This document shows positions 34,219 to 46,589 of a DNA stretch of 64,000 bases, piece after piece. The notes below the pieces were generated by a model. That model saw only the letters and a list, made by a program, of their open reading frames with translations, had not been told where the DNA came from and made no database searches. The DNA comes from Lingula anatina (Eukaryota > Brachiopoda > Lingulata > Lingulida > Lingulidae). Within the stretch, counting starts at the first letter, position 1. Each line of letters opens with the position of its first letter. The position numbers were made by a program, and so were the translations under genes. The stretch spans positions 25,086 through 89,085 of the forward strand of contig NW_019775529.1 in assembly GCF_001039355.2 (NCBI RefSeq), read 5' to 3'.

Positions 34219-35561
34219 AATCTCTCTAGGTGATCAGATATGTATACCACCCTCTGGCTTTGGGCAGAAAACAGAAAATGTGGTCATTATAAAAGCACAT
34301 TAAAAACAAAAGGAGACATGTCAATCCAATTGCATTTGGCGTGAGTCCCTGTGGAGCTGGATCGATTTACATAGATCAATAGTGTCATTGGGAATGAGTC
34401 CTAAATTAAGGCACTAGTAGATATGTCAGTGGCAATACTAAGATGAATAAATATAAAATGATAAAGAGAATGTATAGTAACATTTTCTAAGTCTAGATGA
34501 TCCTTTACTTCCAAAAGTGTTTTATGCAGATCACAAATATAACATCAGAAGTATTAAAGGGACCACTGAAAGGCAAAGTATATTGCAAACTTTTAGAGAG
34601 GTAAAAAAATAGGCCACATCTCCATTTTCTCCCTGCAGAATTTTGCAAAATTTTCATGTCACCTTTCTTTTCCATTTTCTTCTGTCTATCCCAAAAATGT
34701 CACATACCATGCAAACTGTTCAGCTCTCAGAAAACGCGGTATATATAAATTTTATAAAATACAATAAACTCTGTGAAACTATGCATCAGCCCCCCCCCCC
34801 CGCCCCCCGCCTTCCCGCGGACATCACTGAGCCACTGTTAACCTTTAAAGGTGTCAAACAGAGCGATACTTTAAAAACTGCAATAAATCCTTATATAGAT
34901 ATGTTTAAAGGCAATTAACGAAGATTTGGGTTAAGATATTGAATGGCAGTGATTTTCTTCAATATGGGTTTTGATTTCAAGTACATGCATTAAATGTAAG
35001 CAGTTGGTTTCATTTCAAAGCAAATATGAAACTAAATTGAAAAGGGATTTGGAGATTTATGGTTAAAACAGAAATCACCTAAAAGTTTGCGCTTTCTGGG
35101 AACGCGTTAGTAGCGGCTTTTAACAAAACTGGTATCGTGAACTTAGAGACGTTTGAGATAAGAAACTTAAATAATAAAATGTATTCAACAATAAGAATAT
35201 CTGGAAGTTGTAATTGATGATGAAAACAGAAAAATCCTTAGTCGTTTTCGCAATTGCGCACATTTACTTTACATTGATACAGGTTGATACACAAACATTT
35301 ATTTTCACTGGTGTCACAATGAACAAGCACGTCTTTTCTCCAGCTTGTATCCGAGGGTCGAGACACCAGCCAATCAATGCATGGCTTCAGATACATAATT
35401 TTTTGTTTTTGCTCCCCTATCCCCTCCCGTTTTTTCTTTTTTTTTCCTGAACGGTCATCCCCGTATTATCCTCACTAATATTCTGCCTCCTAGGCACTCT
35501 GTTCATTTCGTTTTGATAATCATTTGGTCAAGTTGAGAGTGGTCAAGTTGGTCAAGTTTTT
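34219..35561. other. Apparently unique sequence, no gene recognised
   Basis: Short frames only; a C-run at 34790-34810. Could hold the promoter of the candidate gene starting at 35562, but no clear core promoter was identified. Confidence 0.45.
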
Positions 35562-37190
35562 ATGATGTCTATAGTTTTGTGCCTTGTAGTTCTACTAGTC
35601 TTAAAACAATGTAACACATTAAATGACACGTTTGCATTACTCAGTAAACTGATTGTTATGCAATTTCTTGTTTTATTTTTTCTTATGAAGCACATTTGGG
35701 TCCATATGTACTGCTACATAAAAATAAAAATGTTGGATATTCATGTACAAACCTTAGTCTTTAATTGGGATGCGTTAATAATAATAACCTCAATCATTTG
35801 GGATGAAGGTCTGTGGACAAAACAAAAAGGCTTGTTTGTACAAAGACCTGATGGTAACGTTTTAGACAAGGTAAAAACGCATCGTGTCTTCTCTAACACA
35901 ATCCCACGACAGTGCTATTATTATGTAAACCAGGTGAGCATTTTGGTGAGAGGTATTCAGATAGGACCAAGGTCAGTAGGAAGAGGAAGAAGCCTCATGT
36001 GCCACATTGCCACACTTTCCACACGTAGACTGAATTTTTGGCACTGAGAACTGATGTGGTTTGTTGTAAGTACTGTAGATGATAGATGATATAAGATAGA
36101 TGATATAAGGCAACACTGGCCGTTTTATTATGACGATATTTTATCAAAAAGTATGCATTTCCCACTTCAGGGGCAATGGCTCTTGGGTATTTTTCATTGA
36201 CAGGAATGCCGAAATGATCTTGAAAAGTTAAATAACTTTTTATGTTGTTTTTTTCCAGAAGGAAAGTATTTGCTCATAAAGAAGTGAGAAGATTATTCCA
36301 GCCGTCCAAAGGTCTGAACGCGTTATTCCGTCTTAAACAAAGCAAGACGACAAAGCAGGTAACTACTGGTACATTTTCAGCTCCCAATGGGTGCCTTTTT
36401 CATCCTACGACAATGGCTTGTACAAATATATCATGTTTATTAAAGTTAACCGACAATAAACAAATAGTTTTGGACTAGGGTTTTATGTCATCCTACAGAA
36501 CCGAGACATTTTAATGTATCTAACCTCGGACCCCGCTTTTACAAAACCCAACATTATCATTTCATTCACTTTTTATTTCAAGTGTTTACATTTATTGACT
36601 TTTATTTCCACAAATATCTAGAAGTCCAAGCACTGGTATCTCTAGTAATAGTTCAGGTCTCTCGTATACAACGGGCGGATCCAGTATAATTTGAAGGGGA
36701 TCCACGAAGCCGAAGTCGACCCCCCCCTCCTCCGAATGGTGCCATTTGGTACGGTTTATAAGTATAATTTAGCTGGTCAAAATTCTAATTTCAAGAGGGG
36801 ACCATTGGCGTGATTTTTTCCAGAAATCGAAGGGACCCCCCTGCCCCCCCCCCCAAAAAAAAAGGCCACGTGTAGGTTCAATATACCGAGTATATAATTA
36901 TTTTAATATAATTCTTATAATATGATTTTATATCTGTTAATGCACACCGAAATGAATCTCTCTAAAGATTATATTTCACTTTATCAAGTCCTTAGATATT
37001 TTTCTCGCATGTGGATTTTGTTTAATTTATTTCACTTTTCATTTAATTTCAGTGCTTCGTAACAACCGTCTACGATGAAATTGGACGCACTCCCAGCAAA
37101 GACATCAGATTCGTGTTCGCCAGCGCCTACACCCATGTCAACGTTGGCTTGCGTGTCGAAGTTTGTCGTATAGTCAACTTTCAGGGTTGA
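35562..37190 (+). CDS. Candidate three-exon secreted-protein gene
   Basis: Exon 1 (35562-35971) starts MMSIVLCLVVLLVLKQC, a good signal-peptide shape, includes GLWTKQKGLFVQRPDGNV and ends at an AAG|GTCAGT donor in phase 2. Exon 2 (36259-36358, 100 nt) has a TTTTTTTCCAG acceptor and CAG|GTAACT donor; only its phase-2 frame is open (RKVFAHKEVRRLFQPSKGLN). Exon 3 (37053-37190) follows TTTAATTTCAG, is G+C-richer, and reads CFVTTVYDEIGRTPSKDIRF to VEVCRIVNFQG then TGA. All three join in frame. The middle of exon 1 is hydrophobic and AT-rich, so an extra intron may be hidden there. The GLFVQRPDGNV piece recalls a beta-trefoil (FGF-like) strand, but exons 2-3 do not support FGF. No family assigned. 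Confidence 0.4.
36670..36875. repeat. G-run repeat inside putative intron 2
   Basis: Begins CGGGCGGATCCAGTATAATT and contains TTTGGTACGGTTTATAA and AGCTGGTCAAAATTCTAATT, similar to the repeat segments at 25.3, 28.05 and 31.1 kb. C/A-runs at the right end. Confidence 0.6.
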
Positions 37191-39035
37191 CATTTGATTT
37201 GGTTTGAAATGTAATATTTGCTTTGGGTTGTAATATTCTGCATCAAAACGTGTATCAAATGAAGTGCAGCTTATAACGAGTGTTTTATTCATGAAAATTC
37301 TGATAAAATGGACCAAATCCAAGCGCCAACCCTGCACGTCGCTGGTTTATTATTGTACATGTGTAAATAAGTTGTAGTACACCACTCTATCCGCACACGA
37401 TGTTTTTACCATAATTTAAAAAGTTCTCTAACCTGAAAAGACGCTTATAAATTTATCCTAAAACAAAAATGTGCCTTGCTTAAGTGATCTATGTAAAATT
37501 ATCATTAAGTGATGTGCAGGTAGAGCACTGTGCTAGTACGACCGATTTAATGTTTGATTGTCAAATTTTGTGTGCGGGCAAATATGTAATAACACACGAA
37601 AGTGCATGTTTATTCATATCAAATTGGATACAAATATTGATTTTAATGGAAGTTACCTTTTAAAAAAATAAGTCGCCAATTTACTGTCTTATCGCCTAAA
37701 AATCCTTTTTCATTTTTTTTTTGGTCTAATCAAATATGAAAACGCAAAGTTCTATCAGATAAATGGCACTTGATTGGTTAGAGCAAAAGGTTTACACAAA
37801 TTGGAAGAGAAGTGTTTATTTAATGTTGATCTTGTACTCAGGACTTTCTTAATTCTATATTTCGGTCGGGATCAAGGAGTGATTGAGAACAAAAGGTCTG
37901 ATCAGGTGCCAGTCCTGCACGTGCTGTTGGGTTATTTTTGCTGAGTGTTTATTGATCACTGAACACCAGAGATCTTTGAGTTTATTAGCATTTTCTGAGT
38001 AAATGTGCTCAGTTATTTTAAGTTAACTTGTTTTTGCATAACCTTTTTAATTTTGTTTACATATTGTTTTTAAAAATGACTATGACTGGGATAAGGTTGT
38101 AAACTGACCATGTCTTCATGCTGTTCTTGATTCGCACGACGCATAAATTTAAGAGTTCACCCAAAATTGTACCACCAAAATCCTATTTTAAGATTTAAAG
38201 AGAAGAGAAAATGACGCAAAATATGAGGTACATATTCATTTAACTATGAGAAAAGCACTCATCAAATGAACAAAATTGAATAATGTTTGACTGCTGTTTG
38301 GTGTTGTGTGTGATCATCAGCATGGCGACATAGAGTAAGTTGTAGGGTCAGGAGTGTGTACCCGCGTGCGGGGAGAACGCTTACATGAGATCGTATGCAT
38401 TTTGAATTTTCTATACTGTTACCACCCTTGAATTTGGATAAAAAATGTCCCTAGAGAAATTTTGGATCGGTCACAAGACAAATACACCAAATTCAACTTT
38501 GAACGATTGCTGTAAAATACATCGTCAAATCTTCAACTTTCTCTTTTAACTCTGGGCAAAAACCTGAGAATTTCATGTTCTGGTCAGTATTATGTCGTCT
38601 TGTATGCAGTGTTCTTGAGCACTTTTTTAGAACCAAAATGATTGATCTTGAGCGACAATTTTCAAAATGCATAGAACCTCCAACGCATTTAGTTTTAGAT
38701 AATTGTATTGAAGCTTGATTTATGTCTCGAAATGCTAAGTCGTTATGAAAATTACTTTTTATGTATGGCGCAATTGTTTGTATGTTTTAATAAACGTACA
38801 TAAAAATTGTAATAGACGTGGTTTCAAAATGTGCAAAGTATGACCTGCTCAATTCTGACATTCTTTTCTTCAGCTTGACTCGAACCTTTAGTTTTCAACT
38901 TTTTACTCGTCCTTTTCTACTTCTTAGTCTGTCGCCTTACCTACTGAGCCACCGTCTCAGTTTGCATTTTCCTCATTCGTATGATCCTCTTGTATTAGTT
39001 TAATTTGCTTCTTTGGGTTTATTTTTGCAAAAGGT
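37191..39035. other. No recognised gene
   Basis: AT-rich, apparently unique; possible 3' UTR of the candidate gene. No repeats or motifs recognised. Confidence 0.45.
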
Positions 39036-39039
39036 AATT

Positions 39040-39255
39040 TGCTGGGACCTAGGACGCCAGGAATCGAACTGGGGACCTTCTGTCTCAGAGGCAAGCGCGT
39101 TACCTACTTCTCCAAGTGTTCCCACCCACCCTCCCCGGGTAGACTTTCTACTTATAGTAACCAAAAGAAAATTCTAGTAGCACCCCTTTGTAATTCCGAA
39201 GTGCCCGAGCCAGGAATTGAACCCCAACTCCAGGCTACCACTGAGCCATGTAGCC
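39040..39255 (-). mobile_element. Two tRNA-like units, tandem SINE
   Basis: On the minus strand the first unit (39255-39195) has TGGCTCAGTGGTAG (A box) and GGTTCAATTCC (B box), both near-perfect RNA polymerase III internal promoter boxes. A second unit (39120-39045) has TAGGTAACGCG and CAGTTCGATTCCTGG. A full cloverleaf is not evident for either, and they are linked by a CTACTAG...CCCGGGGAGG spacer, so a tRNA-derived (dimeric) SINE fits better than tRNA genes. Confidence 0.6.
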
Positions 39256-41652
39256 ATCAGGAAAAACGCTAAGACATTTTGTATATTCAATAAGTTTATT
39301 ATTAAGTGCAATTCAAATTTATTTCACTGTATTCAATTATTAATAAAACATATCTATAAAACATCATTGTCTTAAGTCTATTTATTACGACAAGTATCTG
39401 TGAGAATATTATTGATGTCTGCATTTAAATTCACTTACAGGCGACTTGACATTTTAAATTGTCTATCACACTAATGGTCTTTTTTATCTTAATGAAACAA
39501 ACAAAATATTTCAACTTCTTCATTAAAAAAAAAAAAAAAATGGTGGATCTAGTCTCCGCCCTCCCCGAGGGGAGAGACCCATTCTGGGCTCACATGATCA
39601 AATGATCAAATCCTTAAAATACTCCATCTCGCCCCAAATGTCAACATCTGACCCCTTTAAAATATCCTGGATTCACCATCGTTTTTTTTCTATATAACGA
39701 TGAAAATTATGAGATATTTATTGAGTGCTCTGTTTAAAATTGCACGCTTTTTACAGTCAGACACTTATCGTTGGTAACAAAAAACGGACACGCACTTTCG
39801 TTATGTTTGGCAAAAATTTGTCAAAAGAAACATATACAACGTTTATACAGCTATTGACAAAATGGAAAGACTAATGAACATAAGATAATAAAATGAATAT
39901 GATTTTTTAAAATTCCTTACAAAAACTACTAAGAAACAAACTACATGTTCACTTAAAATCCAAGGGACAGATCACGGTATTTCTCATAATTCCTATATCC
40001 ATTTTCAATAAAAAAAAAACCCTTCTGAACATAAATTGTTCTAAATTCGAATGAATATAAATAATTTCTGCATCACCTGGTTGATAGAATGAAGAATACT
40101 GGTAAGACAGAATTGCCGAAAACAGTTAAATTTGGAAAATGAAATAAGTTTCATTCACATAAATGGTCCCATCATCTTTACCCAGAACCTGTATTTGTTT
40201 AACAGATTTATGGCAAACTTTATATTTCAGGATAAAACGTGTACATATTTTACTTTGTAAGAACTACGTTCAGAGATAAGTAAAACGCGAAAGTAGTCTC
40301 TTTTCCATCATATGAATGGTATTTACATGCACAAAATCAGCTTTACAAGAAGGGATTTTTCTCAAATGGAAATTGAATTTTCTTAATTCTACATACTTCC
40401 CTTGTGACACAAAATAATCGATCTTGATTCGTAAAATGGCATCTCTTACTCAACAAGACAGCAAATTTCAAGAGACGATAATCCTTTTTCCTCATCTGAA
40501 CATTAAAAGAAAGGCACACAATGAGTGTAGGCTTAAGTCGTTTCGTTTTTGATTTCAGTACATTTAGAGAATGAGACTGAAGAATATACTCACGCCGGTA
40601 AAAACAGAAATTAAGGATTAAACACTGGGCTTGTAGAATTTATCAGCGGTTTTCATGTGTTCTTGGTGATTTAGGTAAAATTGCTGAATGTTACAGAAAA
40701 ATATTTGTCTTTAAACCGACATAAAATTTGTGTATTTTTGCGTAGATTCGCATTCGATCTAAACTAGAAAGTCACCCCTTGCTGTCTTGCTGAAGAATAC
40801 CACAAATAGTACCATTTCACATGACACTTGTGACAAATTCGAAACTACGATAGTATAGAACATATTTCAATACAATAAAGCAAGTTCTTAACTGATGACC
40901 ATGTTTTCTGATATATCATTACGTTTTAAATATGTTACATATAATTAGCAAATTACCTCAAATTCGTTATGCTATATTGATAAAAAACACGTTAAAGACA
41001 CCTTTGGACAGAGCCTTTTCAAATCCGTTCCAAACAGCGTTTCGGGCTATCAGCTCGCCCCTAATGTCTTGAAAGGTTGATCTTATAATATGTCACGCAG
41101 AAATCAATATAACTTCAATTTAACTTACACATTTTAATGAAATGAGATATTAAATATTGATCTATGAAATCTTGCCAATATTTGAAATGGAAGTGTATTA
41201 CTATATATACAGTACCTCCTTTTAAAATACTTGAATTATGTTCTTTACTTCGGAAATGGACGTTTGTTACTTTACCTATATCATATTCTATAATTCCACT
41301 ACCAAGCGCTCACTAAATATCAATATGCCAATGGCCAGACCCTCACAAGTCATTTCACAGCATTTTCCCCTCCTTGGTCATTTCTCACGGTAAACTTCCA
41401 CTGCCACTACTATTTCTACCGACGAAGGTCAAAAGACTGAACATGAAGTGCAACTGCATCTTCCTTTGTTTTATGAGACGCGATGAAATAAAGTGAAGGA
41501 GGAAAATGTTGGGAAATGATCAAAACCACTTTTAAGCAACGGGTGTCAAAATGCTTTTTAAAAATAAATCACAAGTAACTTATCACCAAATACCTAACAT
41601 TGGTTTCTTAAAACGTTATATTGTTATGGCTGAAATAACGATATTCGTATAC
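39256..41652. other. Unique AT-rich sequence, no gene recognised
   Basis: No repeats or coding motifs. It could be the long 3' UTR of the minus-strand exon at 41653-41824. An A-run is at 39525-39541. Confidence 0.4.
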
Positions 41653-41824
41653 TTAATATCTAAGCCGCCTTCGCTCCACTTCCTGATCACTCAGCACTGA
41701 GGCAGTGACGTCTCCTTCCAGGCTGTCCAGCCCATTACATTCATGGTAGGGGGAGGTGGCAGGTTGAAGTGGGCGCCTTTTCTTTTCAACTCTCACCAAT
41801 ATTTTACGGATGAAACTTCATTTG
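41653..41824 (-). CDS. Candidate 3'-terminal coding exon
   Basis: A G+C-rich island in AT-rich DNA. The minus frame reads FIRKILVRVEKKRRPLQPA, then SPYHECNGLDSLEGDVTAS and SDQEVERRRLRY, ending at TAA (41655-41653). The string of basic residues after a short hydrophobic start followed by an acidic, Ser-rich tail looks like a cytoplasmic C-terminus. The acceptor (AAATGAAG) is weak. No upstream exon was recognised within the window, and no family is assigned. Confidence 0.35.
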
Positions 41825-42514
41825 TAATTTACAACATTAAAAATACACAGGACGAATTTGTGATCAGCACATTTCAAAACATACCAGCAGAAAATAAACC
41901 TTAGATCCTTATCCACCCCAAAATGAAGCGACATTATGTAGGTCACTGGCTATCTTGATATTACACAATATTGCAAACTGATTTTAATATCTGAGCAGTT
42001 TTTGTTGTTTGGCCAACAGACCATGCGATTGAGCCATTTGGAGGTAAACAGAAATTTTGCAATCGGAAATTCGGCACCTTGTTTTAGATTTATAATTTTA
42101 CGGACATAAAATAACCAGTGAATTATTTGTGAATATACAATGCTTTAATATTTTTATCTGCACAATAAAATTAATTTTGATGCATGTGATTTTCTCATCT
42201 TTATTATCTCATGAATACGTGTGTGTGCGCGCACGCATGCACGCGTTCTCTATTGTTAGCAAATGCTCTAATCAAATGGTGATTTGGTTCCCTACGATTA
42301 ATGATTTATCAAAAATAAAGTAATAGACAAAACAGTAAAGATATAGGTTATCTTCAAACTATATATGAGAGCTGTTTACGTACCGCTGTCACCCTTGTTT
42401 GGGGGGTTCGATACGTTATTAAGGCCAACGTTTAATTTGAAAGAACAACATTTTTTCCAATCTCTCTAATATGAAATACGCATAATGATATTAGCGCAAT
42501 AAAAGATAATAATA

Positions 42515-43190
42515 TAGTTAGACTACTGCAACTCTTTACTCTATGGCTGTACCAAAGAAATAATAAAAAAAATACTGCAGCAATTTCAAAAAAATTCAGC
42601 GCGTGTTTAACCCAGGGTACCCTGAGTGTCAGAGCAACGTAAAAATTAGCTTGTAAATATTAAATATGCCTTGGATTCATTTTTACTAGTATTGCTTACC
42701 TGGTATTACTAATATGGGTTATATATGAAATCAAGATCGAGCTGGCAATATCGGAATCTAGAACCTAGGGTAACCCAGGGAGACTCATATCACACTTATT
42801 TTAAAACAGTTGCACTGGCTTCCTGATAGAGCACGTATTTTATTCAAAATTTTAATTTCTATGCATACAAGTTTTTTCAATCAGTATGAACTGTCACTGT
42901 CTCCAGACACCCCCACATCAATAAATGCTGTACTCCTTCACAGGAACCAGGTTTTCTCTTTAGATCCTGTCCGTTTTGGTCAGATGTTAAGGAAGAAGTA
43001 CAGCGTTCCGTGTGATTCGACAGTGAGAGTGATCTCCTTGGTAGATACACAGCGTGGTGAGCTGCCGAGTCCTATTAGTCTGTGGTTTGGGACAAGTTGA
43101 AGGCAGAATCCATGGACATGATCCCAGAGCTGCGGTTATCTGTCGCTGGGATCGTGAACTATCTGAAACAGACATGGAAACAAAACTTTA
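42515..43190 (+). mobile_element. CR1/L2-like LINE C-terminal fragment split by a MITE
   Basis: LDYCNSLLYGCTKEIIKKIL (42515-42600) and LKQLHWLPDRARILFKIL (from ~42800) are the adjacent conserved pieces found after the RT palm in CR1/L2/Jockey-like LINEs; the frame then shows a TPTS.. stretch and, after a shift, VWDKLKAESMDM and LKQTWKQNFKFH with a stop, the usual end. A 172-bp insertion separates the first two. 5'-truncated and frameshifted. Confidence 0.75.
42609..42780. mobile_element. Small nonautonomous DNA element within the LINE
   Basis: Ends CCCAGGGTACCCT and AGGGTAACCCAGGG form inverted repeats. The internal TGAGTGTCAGAGCAACG and CGATCTTGATTTC (reverse complement) match the two ends of the 773-bp element at 61997-62769, so it is an internal-deletion derivative of that family in opposite orientation. 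Confidence 0.75.
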
Positions 43191-43737
43191 AATTTCACTG
43201 ATACACACCATTATTCACAATTTAGGTGACTCTCTTGCCTACATTCCAAGCTATCGAATTGTCTCTAAAAATGGAAGACGACCTCAATCCAGTCCCAAAC
43301 GATAACTCTCACCTGTCATCTCAGTTAGCAACATTTCGGAACTGCCAAAGACAAAAAGTTCGTAAACTGGCAAGTCACATACATGTATCACATAATGCTT
43401 TTAAAAATTCGAAACTAAATCACAGCATAGCTAAAGAAATCAAATCAAATTCATACATCGCTCCTGTCCGTAATGAATACACTAATAGATAATAGTACGA
43501 TAATACAAATATGCTATATTCTACCACGGAGCCGAAGGTGGGGAGGGCAGCCAATATGACTAATAGGCAGTCCTTCTACTCTCCACCAGGGGTCGGCTGG
43601 GGGACGGGTGGCGGTTTATTATTTTTGTTTTCAAAGTTTCTCGCTGGACAACACAAAAAATGGTGCAGAATTGGCCAGAAAAAATGTTTGTGACATTTTA
43701 ATGAAAATTTCTCCGTGTGGCCCTGGTAGGGTTACTA

Positions 43738-43832
43738 CTGTCCATTCAACAATACAAGCGAGACTCCAGCTTATTCTGATGCTGTCTCAACCATGATTGT
43801 GACGGATTCCACAAATATCACCCCATTGTGTT
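43738..43832 (+). CDS. Terminal-exon-like repeat 1
   Basis: Reads PFNNTSETPAYS then DAVSTMIVTDSTNI and a TAG stop, followed by GAAGACATAACGTGAGACGG. Nearly the same peptide and stop context is found at 44957-45126. N-glycosylation sequons (NNT, TNIT) are present. No family recognised; either a duplicated terminal exon or a noncoding repeat. Confidence 0.3.
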
Positions 43833-44956
43833 AGTGAAGACATAACGTGAGACGGGGAGGGGGGAGATAGCACGTACGTGTATTGCAATGATCGGAGTGT
43901 TTGAAGGGGAATGTGGTGGAGTGGAGGGGGAGGGGGGGGGGAGGATAACGGGGATAGATGTAGGAGAGAGGAAGGGAGACACAAAAAGATCAGTTCGTTA
44001 CGACAGTCGTACTAACTCACGGGGAACAAAAATTTTCAGGTTGTCCCCAACAGCATCTAAAAGTGTAAGTATTAGTAGCAGTGCATGTACTACAAGATGA
44101 AGTAGTAGTAGTATAAGAGTAGTAGTATAGAAGGCAATATATTACTGGCATAGGTTGTATATAAGTAATACTCACTGCACGTGGCTGTGATGACAATACA
44201 ATTAAATCTAGGAAACCAATCGATTGAGCAATGAGTGGATCTTGTTTCATTACCCTTATAAAGGACGCCCCCCCCACACACACACAAACACGCGCACGCA
44301 CAAACAGTTTTTGATAGTAATACAAATATGAGACTGAAATTTCTCTCAGGTGCGTCCGCAAACATTTAGAAATTGCACACATAATTCCCGGATAAATATA
44401 GTTAAAATTTACCAAATATCCAATCCTAGGTTTCATTTGTCGTATAAAATGCCCGCACGTTGTCTATGTATTGCCTATATGCCCCTACTCGTGTGGCGTC
44501 CGTTACTTAACCTTAAAGTCATGTGGGAGAAGTGGTACGGCGCCCGTACCGAACGTACAGTACAAAAATACGGATAATTAATTTCTGTTTCATTGTACGG
44601 CGTCTGTAGCCTTGGCTTTAGCAGAACGCTAATAATGATAATTTCTCCAATGGCGATTTCCGAATTTAGTTATACAGTAGATACTTGTGTGTAATTTAAT
44701 ATTGTCCATCTAAATGTTTCTGCTTGTATTTGAATTAATCTAGTTTTCGATTTTATTAATGTCTCAACTAAACTTATTTTAACTTTTCTCCCCCCTCTCT
44801 CGCACGCGTTTTTAACATCTTAATCTTTCTTGCTAACCCAAAATATGTTTTCTGTCACTGTGAAGACATTTCAAATGAGCAATCTCAGTTGGGAAATGAG
44901 TGTCCTCTACCAGGGCCGAAGTTATTGTGCTGTGGGCATTTTTTGTTTTTACAGTA

Positions 44957-45126
44957 CAGAGATTAGTTATCTATTTAACCAGACACGCATCTTTGATTAT
45001 CTAGTGCAAAATCAATCTATGGCCCTGCCCCTGGTAGAGGGTAGCCAGAGGCTGCGGTGTGTTGATTTTGATGCTGTCTCAACCATGATTGTGACGGACT
45101 CCACAAATATCAGCCAATTGCGTTAG
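44957..45126 (+). CDS. Terminal-exon-like repeat 2
   Basis: Preceded by a strong acceptor (ATTTTTTGTTTTTACAG). Reads STEISYLFNQTRIFDYLV, MALPLVEGSQRLRCVDF, DAVSTMIVTDSTNISQLR, stop. Differences from repeat 1 in the shared part are few, and one (GAT/GAC) is synonymous. The frame is open back to 44830, upstream of the acceptor. Confidence 0.35.
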
Positions 45127-46039
45127 TGAAGACATAACGCGAGACGGGGAGGAGGGGGGGGGGGGGGTGAAATGTTTATAAAGAAATTTCCTAATAATCC
45201 ATTGAAAATGACAATATGATATTTTAAACTAAAATATGATATTTTAGTTTAAATTAGATGTCGACAAACCATTCAGTACGGAAAGTTAGATTAAAAGGAA
45301 ATATGTTGGTCTATTTGCGCGACTAACCAGATACATCAGAAAACACAAAACAGAAGTGCTAGTCAATGCGATTTCGTGCTTTGCCAAACTGTTCCCATAG
45401 ACAATGGGCTAAAAAGTAGTGCAGATTGCGGTTTGAAGGACAGAATGATTATTTCATTTTTTAAATTAAAAAATGAATTTTTTGCGAAGTGAGATATTTG
45501 GGACTTCACGAAGAAATCTCAACAATATTTCAAAAATGTTCCAGTAACATAGAAAGTTGAGCTAACGACGTGATCGAGTGTCACCTCTACCTGAGGTGTG
45601 CAATAAGCCACACAACCGAGACTGAAATATCGGAGCGCAAAAATTGACTTGTTTTAATTATTGATTAAAACAGGCTGTTAGTATGACTCAGTTGTAAAAC
45701 AGCTGATGGATTTCTTGAAACATTGAAAGACTTGAATTAAAATATAATAAATGTCTTAATTGTCGGTTTGTTTTTTTTTACTATATCATTTTGTACAGTC
45801 AAAGTATTTTATTATAGCAAACTGCTAACAACACATTTCTAACTGAGGCGTTACTTTCCTAAGCATAAAAATAGTTTTGTGTGTGTGTGTGTGTGTCGGT
45901 GTGGAGGGCGTAGGTCTTGCGTGGGAATCTTCCTCTCTGGCAATTGTCAATGTTGACAGGTAGGCCTATGTCATGGTCCGGGAGAATAGAGGAAGTTGAG
46001 TTACAACAGTGATTATGCTGCAGTATTTGACCTCAAACT

Positions 46040-46095
46040 TTCTCAACATGATTGTGACGTTGTCCATGAATTTCATTATATTGTGCTAGTGAAGA
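46040..46095 (+). repeat. Diverged third copy of the terminal-exon-like repeat
   Basis: TTTCTCAACATGATTGTGAC aligns with repeats 1 and 2 and again ends in TAG followed by TGAAGACA, but the DSTNI part is changed (TLSMNFI). Confidence 0.35.
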
Positions 46096-46589
46096 CAGCG
46101 ATAAGTGATAGAGGGCGCTGATATGATCATTTTTTTTATAATTTCTTCGGAGTATCATAATAATTTTTTTAAATACTCCGAACTTTTTGTACTGAATTCA
46201 CTTATTTCAAAAGTGTCCAAATGTCATGAATTTCATTCATATGAAAAAAGAGTACCATGTAACAGTGGTAACCGTACTTGAGGCCCTGCAGGCGATGCAC
46301 GTTTTTTCTCTGGGAATTCACGTGGAGACGTTGTCCAGGATCGAGAAGCTATCTCCTTCTAAGAAGCTAATTCCTTGTAAATTTTTACCAATATATAATA
46401 ACACGCTTTATATTAATGATCATGGGCCTATTTGATCAATACTTCCATCAAGCTTTATTATTTTCTTGCCTTAAAATTCCAGTCCTGGGGGAATCTGTCC
46501 AGTGCGGACGGCTCCTACAATTTCTTTGTAGAATAAAAGAACTCTAACATCTCGTGATTGATAGATATCAATCAAAACTGTCAAATTTG

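Noticed and set aside
35790-35870. FGF/beta-trefoil similarity of GLFVQRPDGNV
   Set aside because: Exons 2 and 3 do not continue the FGF pattern, so no family was assigned.
37032-37337. 101-codon open frame on the minus strand
   Set aside because: Its shadow on the plus strand has a strong acceptor, an in-frame join to the preceding exon and a stop; the minus frame lacks a usable donor at its end.
39155-39255. Functional tRNA gene
   Set aside because: A and B boxes are good but no full cloverleaf was found and a second unit is linked.
43787-44100. Frames in the GA-rich tract, both strands
   Set aside because: Low-complexity Gly/Glu or Pro/Ser coding from a purine-rich run.
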